Source: DATLYH01 sp035575035 (lineage in GTDB: Bacteria > Planctomycetota > Planctomycetia > Gemmatales > Gemmataceae). From it: a DNA stretch of 21,127 nt. Position numbers and translations under genes: made by a program. Below, piece after piece: positions 13,633 through 21,127 of this stretch; the first letter of the stretch is position 1; the number at the start of each line of letters is the position of its first letter. The notes under the pieces were generated by a model. The model did no database searches. It was not told the origin of the DNA and was given only the letters and a program-made list of their open reading frames with translations. The DNA is taken from NCBI GenBank assembly GCA_035575035.1, contig DATLYH010000097.1, forward strand, positions 1 to 21,127, in the 5' to 3' direction.

Positions 13633-14961
13633 GTGGCTCTTGACACTCCTCGCAGCGAACTCACCGTCCGCCTCGAACGCGCCTTCCTGGTCAGCGTAGC
13701 GCTGCCGGAGCGGCCCTGGGTCACTCCTGATCCACTGGAGGAGCTGCGCGGCCTGGCCACCACTGCCGGCGCTGTCGTCGTCGGTGGTCTGACGCAGCGG
13801 CGCGAGCGGATCAATCCCGCCACTTACATCGGCACCGGCAAGCTGGCCGAGCTACAGGAGCAGACCAAGGCCCTCGACGCCGACGTCATCATCTTTGACA
13901 ACGATCTGTCTCCCGCCCAGGTGCGCAATCTGGAAAAGGCCACCGGGTTGAAAGTGCTCGACCGCTCCGAGCTGATCCTCGACATCTTTGCCACCCGGGC
14001 CCGCACCGTCGAGGCCCGCCTGCAAGTGGAGCTGGCCCAGCTGGAGTACGCGCTGCCGCGGCTGCGCAAGATGTGGACCCACCTGTCGCCCATGAAAGGC
14101 GGCATCGGCCTGCGCGGCCCCGGCGAGACCCAGCTGGAAGAGGACCGCCGCCTCGTCGATCAGCGCATCCGCGACCTGAAGGCCAAACTGGTTGAGGTCC
14201 AGGCGCGCAAAGAGCGCGAGGTGCGCAGCCGACAGGAAGAGCATACCGTCTCGCTGGTCGGCTACACCAACGCCGGCAAAAGCACCCTGATGAACGCCCT
14301 GACCGGGGCCGGCGTCCACGTCGAGGACAAGCTCTTCTCCACCCTCGAAACACGCACCCGGCAGTGGCACATCAAGGACTGGGGCCGGATCCTGCTCAGC
14401 GACACGGTCGGCTTCATCCGGGATCTCCCCCATCACCTGGTCGCCTCCTTCAAGGCCACCCTGGAGGAGGCCCGCCAGGCCCGATTGCTGCTGCACGTGG
14501 TGGACGCCAGCAATCCCACGGCCGAGCATCAGATCGAGTCGGTCCGGCAGGTGCTGAAGGAACTGGGTTGCGGCGACAAGCCGACGCTGCTGGTGCTGAA
14601 TAAGGCCGACCGGGTGACGGATCGGTCTTACCTGGATGTCTTGCTGAAGCACCACCCGCAGGCAGTCGCTATCAGCGCCGCCACGGGGCAGGGGCTGGAG
14701 ATGCTGCAAGATGCCGTGGTGATGGCGCTGAGCGCCGACTTTGCCGAGGCCGAGGTCGAGACCAGCGCCGGCAACGGCAAGGTGCTGGCCTACCTCGGCG
14801 CCCACGCGGAGATTTACCGGCAGCAGTACGACGGCAGTCGCGTCCGTATCCGCTGCGCTCTGCCGCGCCGGCTGCTGCACCACATCCAGGGGCCCGATGT
14901 CCACATTCGCTTCCTCGGCAACGGGGAGTCCAAGGACAAGGAGCCGGCTACACCCGGATGA
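13633..14961 (+). CDS. hflX: HflX ribosome-associated GTPase
   Basis: A 442-aa GTPase. The N-terminal HflX domain has GALTQRRE-like GGLTQRRERINPATYIGTGK, DNDLSPAQVRNLE and the conserved MKGGIGLRGPGETQLEEDRR region. The G domain has G1 GYTNAGKST (210-218, K216), G3 DTVGFIRDLP, G4 NKAD and G5 ISA. HflX is known to bind the 50S ribosome and split stalled or hibernating 70S ribosomes under stress. The start is a GTG at 13633; AGGAGG lies 14 nt upstream, longer than usual, and no in-frame ATG fits better. The C-terminal domain continues to TPG at residue 442. It is a single gene with its own candidate promoter. Confidence 0.95.
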   Translation: MALDTPRSELTVRLERAFLVSVALPERPWVTPDPLEELRGLATTAGAVVVGGLTQRRERINPATYIGTGKLAELQEQTKALDADVIIFDNDLSPAQVRNLEKATGLKVLDRSELILDIFATRARTVEARLQVELAQLEYALPRLRKMWTHLSPMKGGIGLRGPGETQLEEDRRLVDQRIRDLKAKLVEVQARKEREVRSRQEEHTVSLVGYTNAGKSTLMNALTGAGVHVEDKLFSTLETRTRQWHIKDWGRILLSDTVGFIRDLPHHLVASFKATLEEARQARLLLHVVDASNPTAEHQIESVRQVLKELGCGDKPTLLVLNKADRVTDRSYLDVLLKHHPQAVAISAATGQGLEMLQDAVVMALSADFAEAEVETSAGNGKVLAYLGAHAEIYRQQYDGSRVRIRCALPRRLLHHIQGPDVHIRFLGNGESKDKEPATPG

Positions 14962-14973
14962 GGGCCGCGGCTG

Positions 14974-15046
14974 TGACAGGGTGACCAGATGACACGGTGA
15001 AGAAAAGCCGACCGGCTCCTGGTCACCGTGCCACCGTGCCACACTG
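14974..15046. repeat. Cluster of GTGAC-type repeats in inverted arrangement
   Basis: Downstream of hflX, GTGACAG, GGTGACCAG (14980-14988) and ACACGGTGA stand opposite CTGGTCACC (15019-15027) and two CACCGTGCCAC-type copies. The 9-bp arms GGTGACCAG/CTGGTCACC enclose about 30 nt, which contains a smaller AGCCG/CGGCT hairpin. It may serve as the hflX 3' end or be a dispersed repeat; there is no T-run. Confidence 0.4.
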
Positions 15047-15092
15047 TTCCATCCCGCCGTCCGCGCCGTCGTCGAGCAGGGCGTAATTCTTG

Positions 15093-15122
15093 TTGACAGC
15101 GCGAATCCCCGGCCATTACAGT
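15093..15122 (+). promoter_or_regulatory. Candidate promoter upstream of the giant secreted protein
   Basis: A perfect TTGACA (15093-15098) is followed after 18 nt by TACAGT (15117-15122, 4 of 6). It is about 220 bp before the ATG at 15345, which would leave a long 5' leader or belong to a lost gene in between. Confidence 0.35.
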
Positions 15123-15180
15123 TCGGGCTCGAGGGAAGAAGTCAGCCTGTCATATCCCTCGACGGCCCAACGGCCGAGAA

Positions 15181-15270
15181 CAGGCGGCGGTGGTCATCCC
15201 CCTGGACTACCCCTTCTTCGCCCAGCACGCCTCCCGGATCGGCAATGTCGCCGTCTGCTTCCGGGCCTGA
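15181..15270 (+). pseudogene. Possible gene tail with coding-like codon use
   Basis: The frame ending at TGA 15268-15270 reads QAAVVIPLDYPFFAQHASRI then GNVAVCFRA. Nearly every codon from 15190 ends in G or C, as expected for real coding sequence in this genome. There is no convincing start, and upstream the frame loses this character. It may be the 3' end of a decayed gene or a very short peptide. I do not recognise it. Confidence 0.25.
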
Positions 15271-15344
15271 GCGGCTACCGACGCCCGGACCGCCCCGATG
15301 ATATCCTGGCGGCCGCTCTGCGGCTCAGACAACCGAGGTGCAGC

Positions 15345-18300
15345 ATGATGACGCGATTTCCTCTCCGCCGTCGGCCGGCTCCAAGGACTTCCGCCCCGCG
15401 CCGCGCCGGCCGACTGACCGTGGAGCAACTCGAGGATCGTACCGCCCCGGCCATCTTCATCAGCGATGCCACCGTCGTTGAGGGCCACGCCGGCACCGCC
15501 AACGCAGTCTTCACCGTGAGCCTGTCGGCGGCATCCTCACAAACGGTGACGGTGGGCTTCGCCACGGCCAACCATACCGCCACCGCCCTACGCGTCGCCC
15601 GCCTGGCCACGGACCTTAGCCGACCGGTCTTCGTCACTTCTCCCCCCGGCGACACCGAGCGGCTGTTCATCGTCGAACAGCACACCGGGCGAATCCGGAT
15701 CTACAACCGCAGCACCGGCACCATCAACGCAACACCGTTCCTGACGGTGCCGGGCGTCAACACCGGCAGCGAGCAAGGCCTGCTCGGGCTAGCCTTCCAT
15801 CCCAATTACGCCGACAACGGTTTCTTCTACGTTTACTTCACCAGCAATACCGCTCCGCCCGGCGTTACTCCCGGCGCGGCCGGCGTGAGCATCATCCGCC
15901 GCTACCAGGTCTCGGCCAACCCCAACGTCGCCAACCCTACCAGCGCCACCAACATCCTGGCGTTCGGTCAGCCGCAGTCCAACCACAACGCCGGCTGGAT
16001 TGCCTTCGGCCCCGACGGCTTCCTCTACATCGCCTCCGGCGACGGCGGCGGGTCCGACGATAACGACGCCGGGCACACCGACGGCATCGGCAATGCCCAG
16101 GACCCCAGCGACGATAACTTCCTGGGGAAGATCCTGCGCATCGACGTCAATGGCGACGCCTTCCCGGAGGACCCCGAGCGCAACTACGCCATCCCGCCGA
16201 CGAATCCGTTCGTGGGGGCCGATGGGAACGAGGATGCAATCTGGGCCTATGGACTGCGCAATCCGTGGCGGCCCAGCTTCGATCGACTGACCAACGACCT
16301 GTACATCGCCGATGTCGGGCAGAACACCCGAGAGGAGATCAACGTTCAACCCGCCGGCACGCCGGGCGGCCGGAATTACGAGTGGCGGCTGCGCGAGGGG
16401 ACCATCGCGACTCCGACGGGCGGCGTCGGCGGCCCGCGCCCTCCGGGGGGCATCCAGCCCATCTATGACTACCCGCACGACAACAGCGCCCTGGGAGGAT
16501 TCTCCGTCACAGGCGGCTACGTCTACCGCGGGCCGATCCCCGAGTTGCAGGGGCAATACTTCTTCTCCGACTTTGTCAGCCAGCGCCTCTGGTCGCTCCG
16601 CTGGGACGGCTCGCCGCAGAGCCAGCACAACGGCACCAACTTCACCGACCGTGTTATCTGGACCGGGCTGCTGGCGCCGGATGGCGGCACCATCAACGGC
16701 CTGTCCTCGTTCGGCGAGGACGCCCAGGGCAATCTCTATCTCGTGGAGCTGGGAAGCGGCACTAACGGGGAACTCTTCCAGATTGTCGAAGGGGCCGATT
16801 ACCTGCCCACCAGCGGGCAGCTGACGTTCAGCCCCGGCCAGACAACGCGGACGGTGACGGTGGCCGTGCTCGGCGACCGCCTGGACGAGCCCAGCGAGAC
16901 CTTCTTCGTTCAGCTCGCCAACCCGTTCAACGACACCATCGCCGACAGCGAGGGCGAGGGCACGATCACCGATGATGACGACGGCACTACCTTGGTCGTG
17001 TCGTCGTTCACGCCGACCCGCAACGGCTTTACCGTGGTGTTCAATCGGCCGCTCGACGCGAGTGTGCTGAACCTGTACGACGATGCGGCCGGCGGCCTCG
17101 GCCCGGCTGACGTGACGCTGGTCGGCAACACCACGGGTCTCGTCCGGGGTTCGCTGGTGGTGGACCCGAGCAACACCCGGGTCACCTTCGTCGCCACCGG
17201 CGGGGTGTTGCCGCGCGATGTCTACACAGTGACCTTGCGTAGCGCCGCCAACGGCTTCAAGGACACCGGCGGGAACTTGCTCGACGGCAATTTCGACCGC
17301 CAGGCAGGGGGCAATTACAGCGGCAGCTTCCGGATGGAGCTCCCGCCGGTGGTGGTGAGTGTGCCGGACTTTCTGCGCGGGCCGGGCCAGCCGGTGAACG
17401 TGCCGGCCGACTCCCTGGGTCTGCCGTTGCGGCTCAGCAGCAGCGACAGTATTACCTCGGTCAGCCTGATCTTGCGCTACAATCCCAGCCTGCTCCGCAT
17501 CACGGAGGCTTCCGTGGCGCCCGGGCTGCCTGCCGGGAGCACCGTTGATCGAGACCTCAGCACGCCGGGGCTAGTCACCCTGAGTTTCCGCAGCCCGCCG
17601 CTGCCGGCCGGTATCAGTACGTTCGTGATCCTGACGGCGGATGTGCCCGATACGGCGGGCTACACGCTGAAGCACGTCCTGGACCTGAGCGTCATCGCGA
17701 TCAACGCCAGTGGGTTTCCCGCCCCTATCACGGCGGTGGATGATGACGGCATTCACGTGGTTGCTTACCCCGGCGACACCACCGGCAATGGCCGCTATAG
17801 CTCCGCTGATGCCGTCCGCGCCCTGCGGGTGGGTATCGGCATCGACCCCGGCTTCCCTGGATACCAGCTCGCCGACCCGGTGCGAATCGCCGACGTCACC
17901 GGCAATGGTGCCGTCAGCGCCACCGACGCCACGCGCATCTTGCAGGAGGCGCTGGGCATCGACCGACCCGAGGTCCCGCCGCTGCCCGCCACCCTGCCCC
18001 CGATCACGGTCAGCGGGCCCGACCCGCTCCTGAGCCTGCCCGCTAACCTGCGAGCCCGGCCGGGTGACACCGTGACGGTGCCGATCAACCTCGACCCGTC
18101 GGACGGCTTGCAATCGCTCGATCTGGCCCTTGCCTACGACGCCGACCGGCTCGAGCTGGCCGCCGTCGAACCCGGGACGCTGACCGGCGACTTCGACCTT
18201 TTCCAGACCAACCCGCAGCCGGGCACCCTTCGAGCAGCCCTGGCCCGCCTTGCAGGACCGATCGCCGGGCGGGGCGCAGGCAGCGTGCTGGAGGTCGTCT

Positions 18301-18863
18301 TCCGCATCCGGTCGGACGCACCCCCCGGGCCGGCGGTCATCAACCTGTTGGAGGAGCTGGCCCCCACGCGTACCTGGCTCAACGAGGGCGGCCTGGTGCT
18401 GACGCCGGCCCCGAGCGATGCGGCGGGCGATCTGCTGGATGGGCAAATTATCGTTCTCGCTGACCCGCCGGCGCGGGTGGAGCGGGTGACGGGCAACGGC
18501 GGCCGGGGACGCCGCGCCCGGATCCGGAGCCTGACCGTCACTTTCAATACCCTGGTCGGTTTTGCCGGCAGCCCGGCCGATGCCTTTCGGCTGATCGGCC
18601 CGCGCGGCCCGGTTCCGCTGCGCGGGGCCACGGTCCGGGAAGACAACGGCCCGCGAACCGTCGTTCGACTGGTCCTGCCGGGACAGGGTGTCCGGCTCGC
18701 CGCACTGCGGGACGGCCGATACACTCTGGTCGTTGACGGCGAGCAGGTCGTGGACGGCTTCGGGCAGATGCTGGACGGCGACGCGGTGGAAGTGTTCTTC
18801 CGACTACTGGGCGAAGGCAATTGGGCCGGCCGGCTTGACCGGGGCCTACGGGCGCGCCGTTGA
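15345..18863 (+). CDS. Giant secreted protein: Calx-beta split by sugar dehydrogenase propeller, cohesin-like, dockerin
   Basis: A 1172-aa protein. Residues 24-36 carry the planctomycete N-terminal motif (LTVEQLEDRTAPA). A Calx-beta domain starts at I37, breaks after HTATA (81), and resumes at GADYLPTSGQLTF (483), ending in TITDDDD (about 546). Between them (82-482) is a glucose/sorbosone dehydrogenase propeller: QGLLGLAFHPNYADNGFFYV, NHNAGW with probable catalytic H214, YIASGDGG, LGKILRIDVNGD, YGLRNPWR and GGYVYRG. These enzymes use PQQ and calcium to oxidise sugars. Next are an SbsA-like Ig domain (547-668), a cohesin-like domain (669-805), a type I dockerin with two calcium loops (D811 and D850, both D-x-TGNG), a second cohesin-like domain (about 888-1043) and a C-terminal Ig-like domain. 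ATG 15345 has GAGG upstream; the frame is open to 15090 but looks non-coding there. Confidence 0.88.
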   Translation: MMTRFPLRRRPAPRTSAPRRAGRLTVEQLEDRTAPAIFISDATVVEGHAGTANAVFTVSLSAASSQTVTVGFATANHTATALRVARLATDLSRPVFVTSPPGDTERLFIVEQHTGRIRIYNRSTGTINATPFLTVPGVNTGSEQGLLGLAFHPNYADNGFFYVYFTSNTAPPGVTPGAAGVSIIRRYQVSANPNVANPTSATNILAFGQPQSNHNAGWIAFGPDGFLYIASGDGGGSDDNDAGHTDGIGNAQDPSDDNFLGKILRIDVNGDAFPEDPERNYAIPPTNPFVGADGNEDAIWAYGLRNPWRPSFDRLTNDLYIADVGQNTREEINVQPAGTPGGRNYEWRLREGTIATPTGGVGGPRPPGGIQPIYDYPHDNSALGGFSVTGGYVYRGPIPELQGQYFFSDFVSQRLWSLRWDGSPQSQHNGTNFTDRVIWTGLLAPDGGTINGLSSFGEDAQGNLYLVELGSGTNGELFQIVEGADYLPTSGQLTFSPGQTTRTVTVAVLGDRLDEPSETFFVQLANPFNDTIADSEGEGTITDDDDGTTLVVSSFTPTRNGFTVVFNRPLDASVLNLYDDAAGGLGPADVTLVGNTTGLVRGSLVVDPSNTRVTFVATGGVLPRDVYTVTLRSAANGFKDTGGNLLDGNFDRQAGGNYSGSFRMELPPVVVSVPDFLRGPGQPVNVPADSLGLPLRLSSSDSITSVSLILRYNPSLLRITEASVAPGLPAGSTVDRDLSTPGLVTLSFRSPPLPAGISTFVILTADVPDTAGYTLKHVLDLSVIAINASGFPAPITAVDDDGIHVVAYPGDTTGNGRYSSADAVRALRVGIGIDPGFPGYQLADPVRIADVTGNGAVSATDATRILQEALGIDRPEVPPLPATLPPITVSGPDPLLSLPANLRARPGDTVTVPINLDPSDGLQSLDLALAYDADRLELAAVEPGTLTGDFDLFQTNPQPGTLRAALARLAGPIAGRGAGSVLEVVFRIRSDAPPGPAVINLLEELAPTRTWLNEGGLVLTPAPSDAAGDLLDGQIIVLADPPARVERVTGNGGRGRRARIRSLTVTFNTLVGFAGSPADAFRLIGPRGPVPLRGATVREDNGPRTVVRLVLPGQGVRLAALRDGRYTLVVDGEQVVDGFGQMLDGDAVEVFFRLLGEGNWAGRLDRGLRARR

Positions 18864-18966
18864 CCGGCCCGCCTGCGCCCTGAAGAGATTGCGGCCGATC
18901 GGTCCACCCTCTACAATCTCCAATCTGCGACCAACTTGATCTGCCACTCTTCAAGGAGAATCTCTC

Positions 18967-20658
18967 ATGCGCCGTTTACTCATCGGACTGCTCGCCGCCA
19001 CGCTGGCGCTGGCCGGGCTGATGGCCTGGCTGCCCGGCATCGTCAAGGCCGCCGACGCGCCGCTGGCCGGCACCTGGAAAATCATCGTCCTCGCCGGCGG
19101 TCAAGAAATCACCGTCTGGCTGGTGCAGATCGAGGACAAGGGGGGCAAACCGCAAGCCGCCGTCCTGGCCTCGCTCCCCAACTTCAAGGGGACCACCGTG
19201 GAGGACTTCCGCATCGAGGACAAGTCAATCCGTCTCGCCCTCAAGGCCAACGACATCCCCTTCGCGATTGTCGCTTATGGGAAGGATGACAAGGCGCCTA
19301 AGAGCCTCCTCGGCTCGGTTGAGGTGCGCGGCCAGCGCGAATTCATCCGGCTGGAGCGGACCGAGGCCAAGGAACTCGATCCGCAGAAGGCAGTGGTAAC
19401 CGGCCCATCGCAGGGGGAATTGCAGAAAGCTTTCCAGATCCGCGACGACAAGGAGCGGGGCACGGCCCTGAAGGCCCTGGTGCAGAAGTACCCTGACCAG
19501 CCGGTCGGGTATGTGGCGGCCCAGCAAGTAGCGGCCCTGGCCGCCCGGGCCAACGCCGAGGCCGATGCCCGCGCTTACGCCGAACAGGCCCTTCGGATCG
19601 CGGCGTTGTACGGCCCGGAGGCGAAGCGAGAGGCGGCCCTGCAGCTGGCCCGGGCGCTGGCCCCGTCGGACAAGTTGGCTGCCTTGCAACTCGACTACGC
19701 CCGCCAGGCCGCCCAGCTGCTCCGCGACGACGACTCGGCCGGCGTGCGCCTGGCGGTGCTCAAGACACTGGCCGCCGCCTTGCGCAAGACCGGCAAGGGG
19801 GACGAGGTCAAACCGCTGGAGGAGCGCATCGCCAAGCTGGACGAGCAACTCGACCAGGAGTTCCTCAAGACCGCCATCCCCTTCAAACCCGAGCCGTACG
19901 CCGGCCGTAAGAGCAAGGGCGGCCGTGTGGCGGTGCTGGAGCTGTTCACTGGCGCCCAATGCCCGCCATGCGTGGCAGCGGACGTTGCCTTCGACGCCCT
20001 GCTCCAGACGTACCCGCCGGCCGATGTGGTGCTGCTGCAATACCACCTCCACATTCCCGGCCCCGACCCGTTGACCAACCGGGACACAGAGAAGCGCTCC
20101 GAGTTCTACGGTGTCCAGGGAACGCCGACCGTCTTCCTCGACGGCAAGGAGGGACCGCCCGTGGGCGGCGGCCGGCAACACGCCAAGGATCGCTATGACA
20201 CCCTGCGCAAGCAGCTGGACGAGCGGCTGGAAGCAGCGCCGCAGGCCGGACTGCGGCTGACCGCCGACCGCAAGGGAGACAAGATCGACATCCAGGCTGA
20301 GGTCGCCGACCTGAAGAAGACAGGCGACCACATCCGCCTGCGCTTTGTCCTGATCGAAGATGTAGTGCGTTACCCCGGCCGCAACGGCCAGCGCCTGCAT
20401 CATCACGTGGTCCGCGCTTTCCCCGGTGGGGTCGATGGCATCCCCTTGAAGGAGCAATCGGGCAAGCATCATGTCAGCATCAGCGTCGCCGAGGTGCGCA
20501 AGGCGTTGAGTGATTACCTGGCGGACTATGCCAAGAATCAGGGCTTCCTCGACGACGAGCGGCCGCTGGAACTGAAGCACCTGAAGGTGGCCGCCCTGGT
20601 GCAGGACAACGCCAGCAAGGAGATCCTACAGGCAGCGCAGGTGGCGTTGCAGGAATAG
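18967..20658 (+). CDS. Secreted thioredoxin-fold protein with CPPC motif
   Basis: A 563-aa exported protein. A signal peptide spans residues 1-29 (cleavage near VKAADA). Residues about 30-125 are beta-rich and contain WKIIVLAGGQEITVWL; the function of this part is unknown. Residues about 145-290 are helical and Ala-rich, resembling TPR-like repeats. A thioredoxin-like domain follows, with C332-P-P-C335 in LFTGAQCPPCVAADVAF and a cis-proline P387 in GVQGTPTVFLDG, then a beta-rich C-terminal domain. The CxxC and cis-Pro argue for thiol-disulfide activity outside the cytoplasm; its partner is unknown. AAGGAG lies 8 nt before the ATG at 18967. The stop is in the same frame as the gamma-glutamyltranspeptidase fragment that begins 9 nt later. 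Confidence 0.85.
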   Translation: MRRLLIGLLAATLALAGLMAWLPGIVKAADAPLAGTWKIIVLAGGQEITVWLVQIEDKGGKPQAAVLASLPNFKGTTVEDFRIEDKSIRLALKANDIPFAIVAYGKDDKAPKSLLGSVEVRGQREFIRLERTEAKELDPQKAVVTGPSQGELQKAFQIRDDKERGTALKALVQKYPDQPVGYVAAQQVAALAARANAEADARAYAEQALRIAALYGPEAKREAALQLARALAPSDKLAALQLDYARQAAQLLRDDDSAGVRLAVLKTLAAALRKTGKGDEVKPLEERIAKLDEQLDQEFLKTAIPFKPEPYAGRKSKGGRVAVLELFTGAQCPPCVAADVAFDALLQTYPPADVVLLQYHLHIPGPDPLTNRDTEKRSEFYGVQGTPTVFLDGKEGPPVGGGRQHAKDRYDTLRKQLDERLEAAPQAGLRLTADRKGDKIDIQAEVADLKKTGDHIRLRFVLIEDVVRYPGRNGQRLHHHVVRAFPGGVDGIPLKEQSGKHHVSISVAEVRKALSDYLADYAKNQGFLDDERPLELKHLKVAALVQDNASKEILQAAQVALQE

Positions 20659-20667
20659 GAGGTCGGC

Positions 20668-21127
20668 ATGAATCTTCAGGAGACGATCGACCAGCCGACT
20701 TTCCACCGTGTCTACTTCTCCAGTTCGTTCTATCTGCACGATGCCAAGCCGTCTGGCCTGGTGCTGGAAGGGCGCATCCCCGCGGCGACGCGCAAGGAGC
20801 TGGCGGCTCGCGGCCATAAGGTGGAAGTGAGCGGCGACTGGGCCCACGGCAAGGTGATGGCGGTGCGCTACGGCGAGCAACACGGCGTTCTCGCCGGCGC
20901 TGTCTCACCGCGGCGGGAGATCGGCTACCTGATGGGCGATTGGAGGGCGCTCCCCGCAGCAGGGGAGGGCGCGCGGCCGGCGTCCCCCGGCCGGTGGACT
21001 GTGGCAAGGAGCGCGCGGCCGGCGTCCGCCGGCCGGTCGAGGCGCCGAGAGATACACCGGCCCGCTCACGCCGGCCTCTCGCCCCGCGTCGTGGTCAGCC
21101 CCGGCATGTTGTGGAGAGCGTTCTGGT
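20668..21127 (+). pseudogene. Gamma-glutamyltranspeptidase C-terminal remnant, open to window end
   Basis: Starting at ATG 20668 the frame reads MNLQETIDQPTFHRVYF, SSFYLHDAKPSGLVLEGRIP, RKELAARGHKVEVSGDWAHG, KVMAVRYGEQHGVLAGAVS and PRREIGYLMG. This matches the last 90 or so residues of the small subunit of gamma-glutamyltranspeptidases, where NLQEAIDAPRFH is normally internal. The large subunit and the catalytic Thr region are absent from the window. After GYLMG (about 20937) the frame runs on without a stop through GC-rich palindromic repeats to the window edge, so the natural end is lost. AGGAGG before the ATG could allow translation, but a functional enzyme is not possible from this fragment. 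It lies directly behind the thioredoxin-fold gene. Confidence 0.7.
20974..21078. repeat. Dispersed palindromic repeats, three further copies
   Basis: CGGCCGGC-GTCC-CCCGGCCG (20974-20993, one mismatch), CGGCCGGC-GTCC-GCCGGCCG (21016-21035, perfect) and, in opposite orientation, CCGGCCCGC-TCAC-GCCGGCC (about 21058-21077). They share stem length and tetranucleotide centre with the elements at 1-37 and 11158-11281. They follow the gamma-glutamyltranspeptidase remnant and interrupt its normal end. Confidence 0.65.

Noticed and set aside
13852..15042. 396-aa minus-strand open frame
   Set aside because: It is antisense to hflX, whose GTPase motifs are unambiguous.
15090..15344. 85-residue N-terminal extension of the giant protein
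   Set aside because: It has Arg/Pro/Gly-rich non-coding composition; the LEDR motif normally lies near the true N-terminus, which fits ATG 15345.

Overview
The window looks like chromosomal DNA from a high-GC planctomycete, probably of the Gemmataceae type. The lineage call rests on family content: a cytochrome-c-like PSCyt1/DUF1549/DUF1553 protein, a Tat-exported DUF1501 protein, a giant secreted protein opening with the planctomycete 'LEDR' N-terminal motif and carrying Calx-beta, cohesin-like and dockerin domains, and a small ORF/nucleotidyltransferase pair that I recall as recurrent in these genomes. No rRNA, tRNA or CRISPR array was seen.

Layout. 1-126 holds palindromic repeats. 127-753 (-) is a small secreted Pro/Ala-rich protein, divergent from a pair at 905-3092 (+): a D-cysteine desulfhydrase-like PLP enzyme and an MGDG-synthase-type glycosyltransferase. 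A Tat-signal galactonate-dehydratase-like enolase-superfamily enzyme follows at 3117-4373 (-). Across an operator-like inverted repeat starts a run of + genes at 4546-9673: the PSCyt1/DUF1549/DUF1553 protein, a 67-aa ORF, a nucleotidyltransferase, the DUF1501 protein and a Dabb-domain protein. The small ORF and nucleotidyltransferase sit between two genes that are normally adjacent partners. An EamA transporter (9811-10761, -) converges on them. Then comes about 900 bp of debris: an ISL3-like transposase tail, a 46-bp direct duplication with palindromes, a heptamer array and two hairpins. A PAS histidine kinase and NarL-type regulator (11662-13508) follow, overlapping by 4 bp, then hflX (13633-14961), the giant secreted protein (15345-18863), and a secreted thioredoxin-fold protein (18967-20658). 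The window ends in a gamma-glutamyltranspeptidase C-terminal remnant that runs into more palindromic repeats.

The most notable points are: (1) in the giant protein a whole glucose/sorbosone-dehydrogenase propeller is inserted inside one Calx-beta domain, splitting its recognisable sequence; (2) a toxin-antitoxin-like cassette with overlapping frames interrupts the DUF1553-DUF1501 pair; (3) a family of short palindromic repeats recurs at three loci. Many genes encode exported proteins, so extracytoplasmic metabolism is a theme. A direct metabolic link between the sugar-dehydrogenase domain and the galactonate-dehydratase-like enzyme is speculative.
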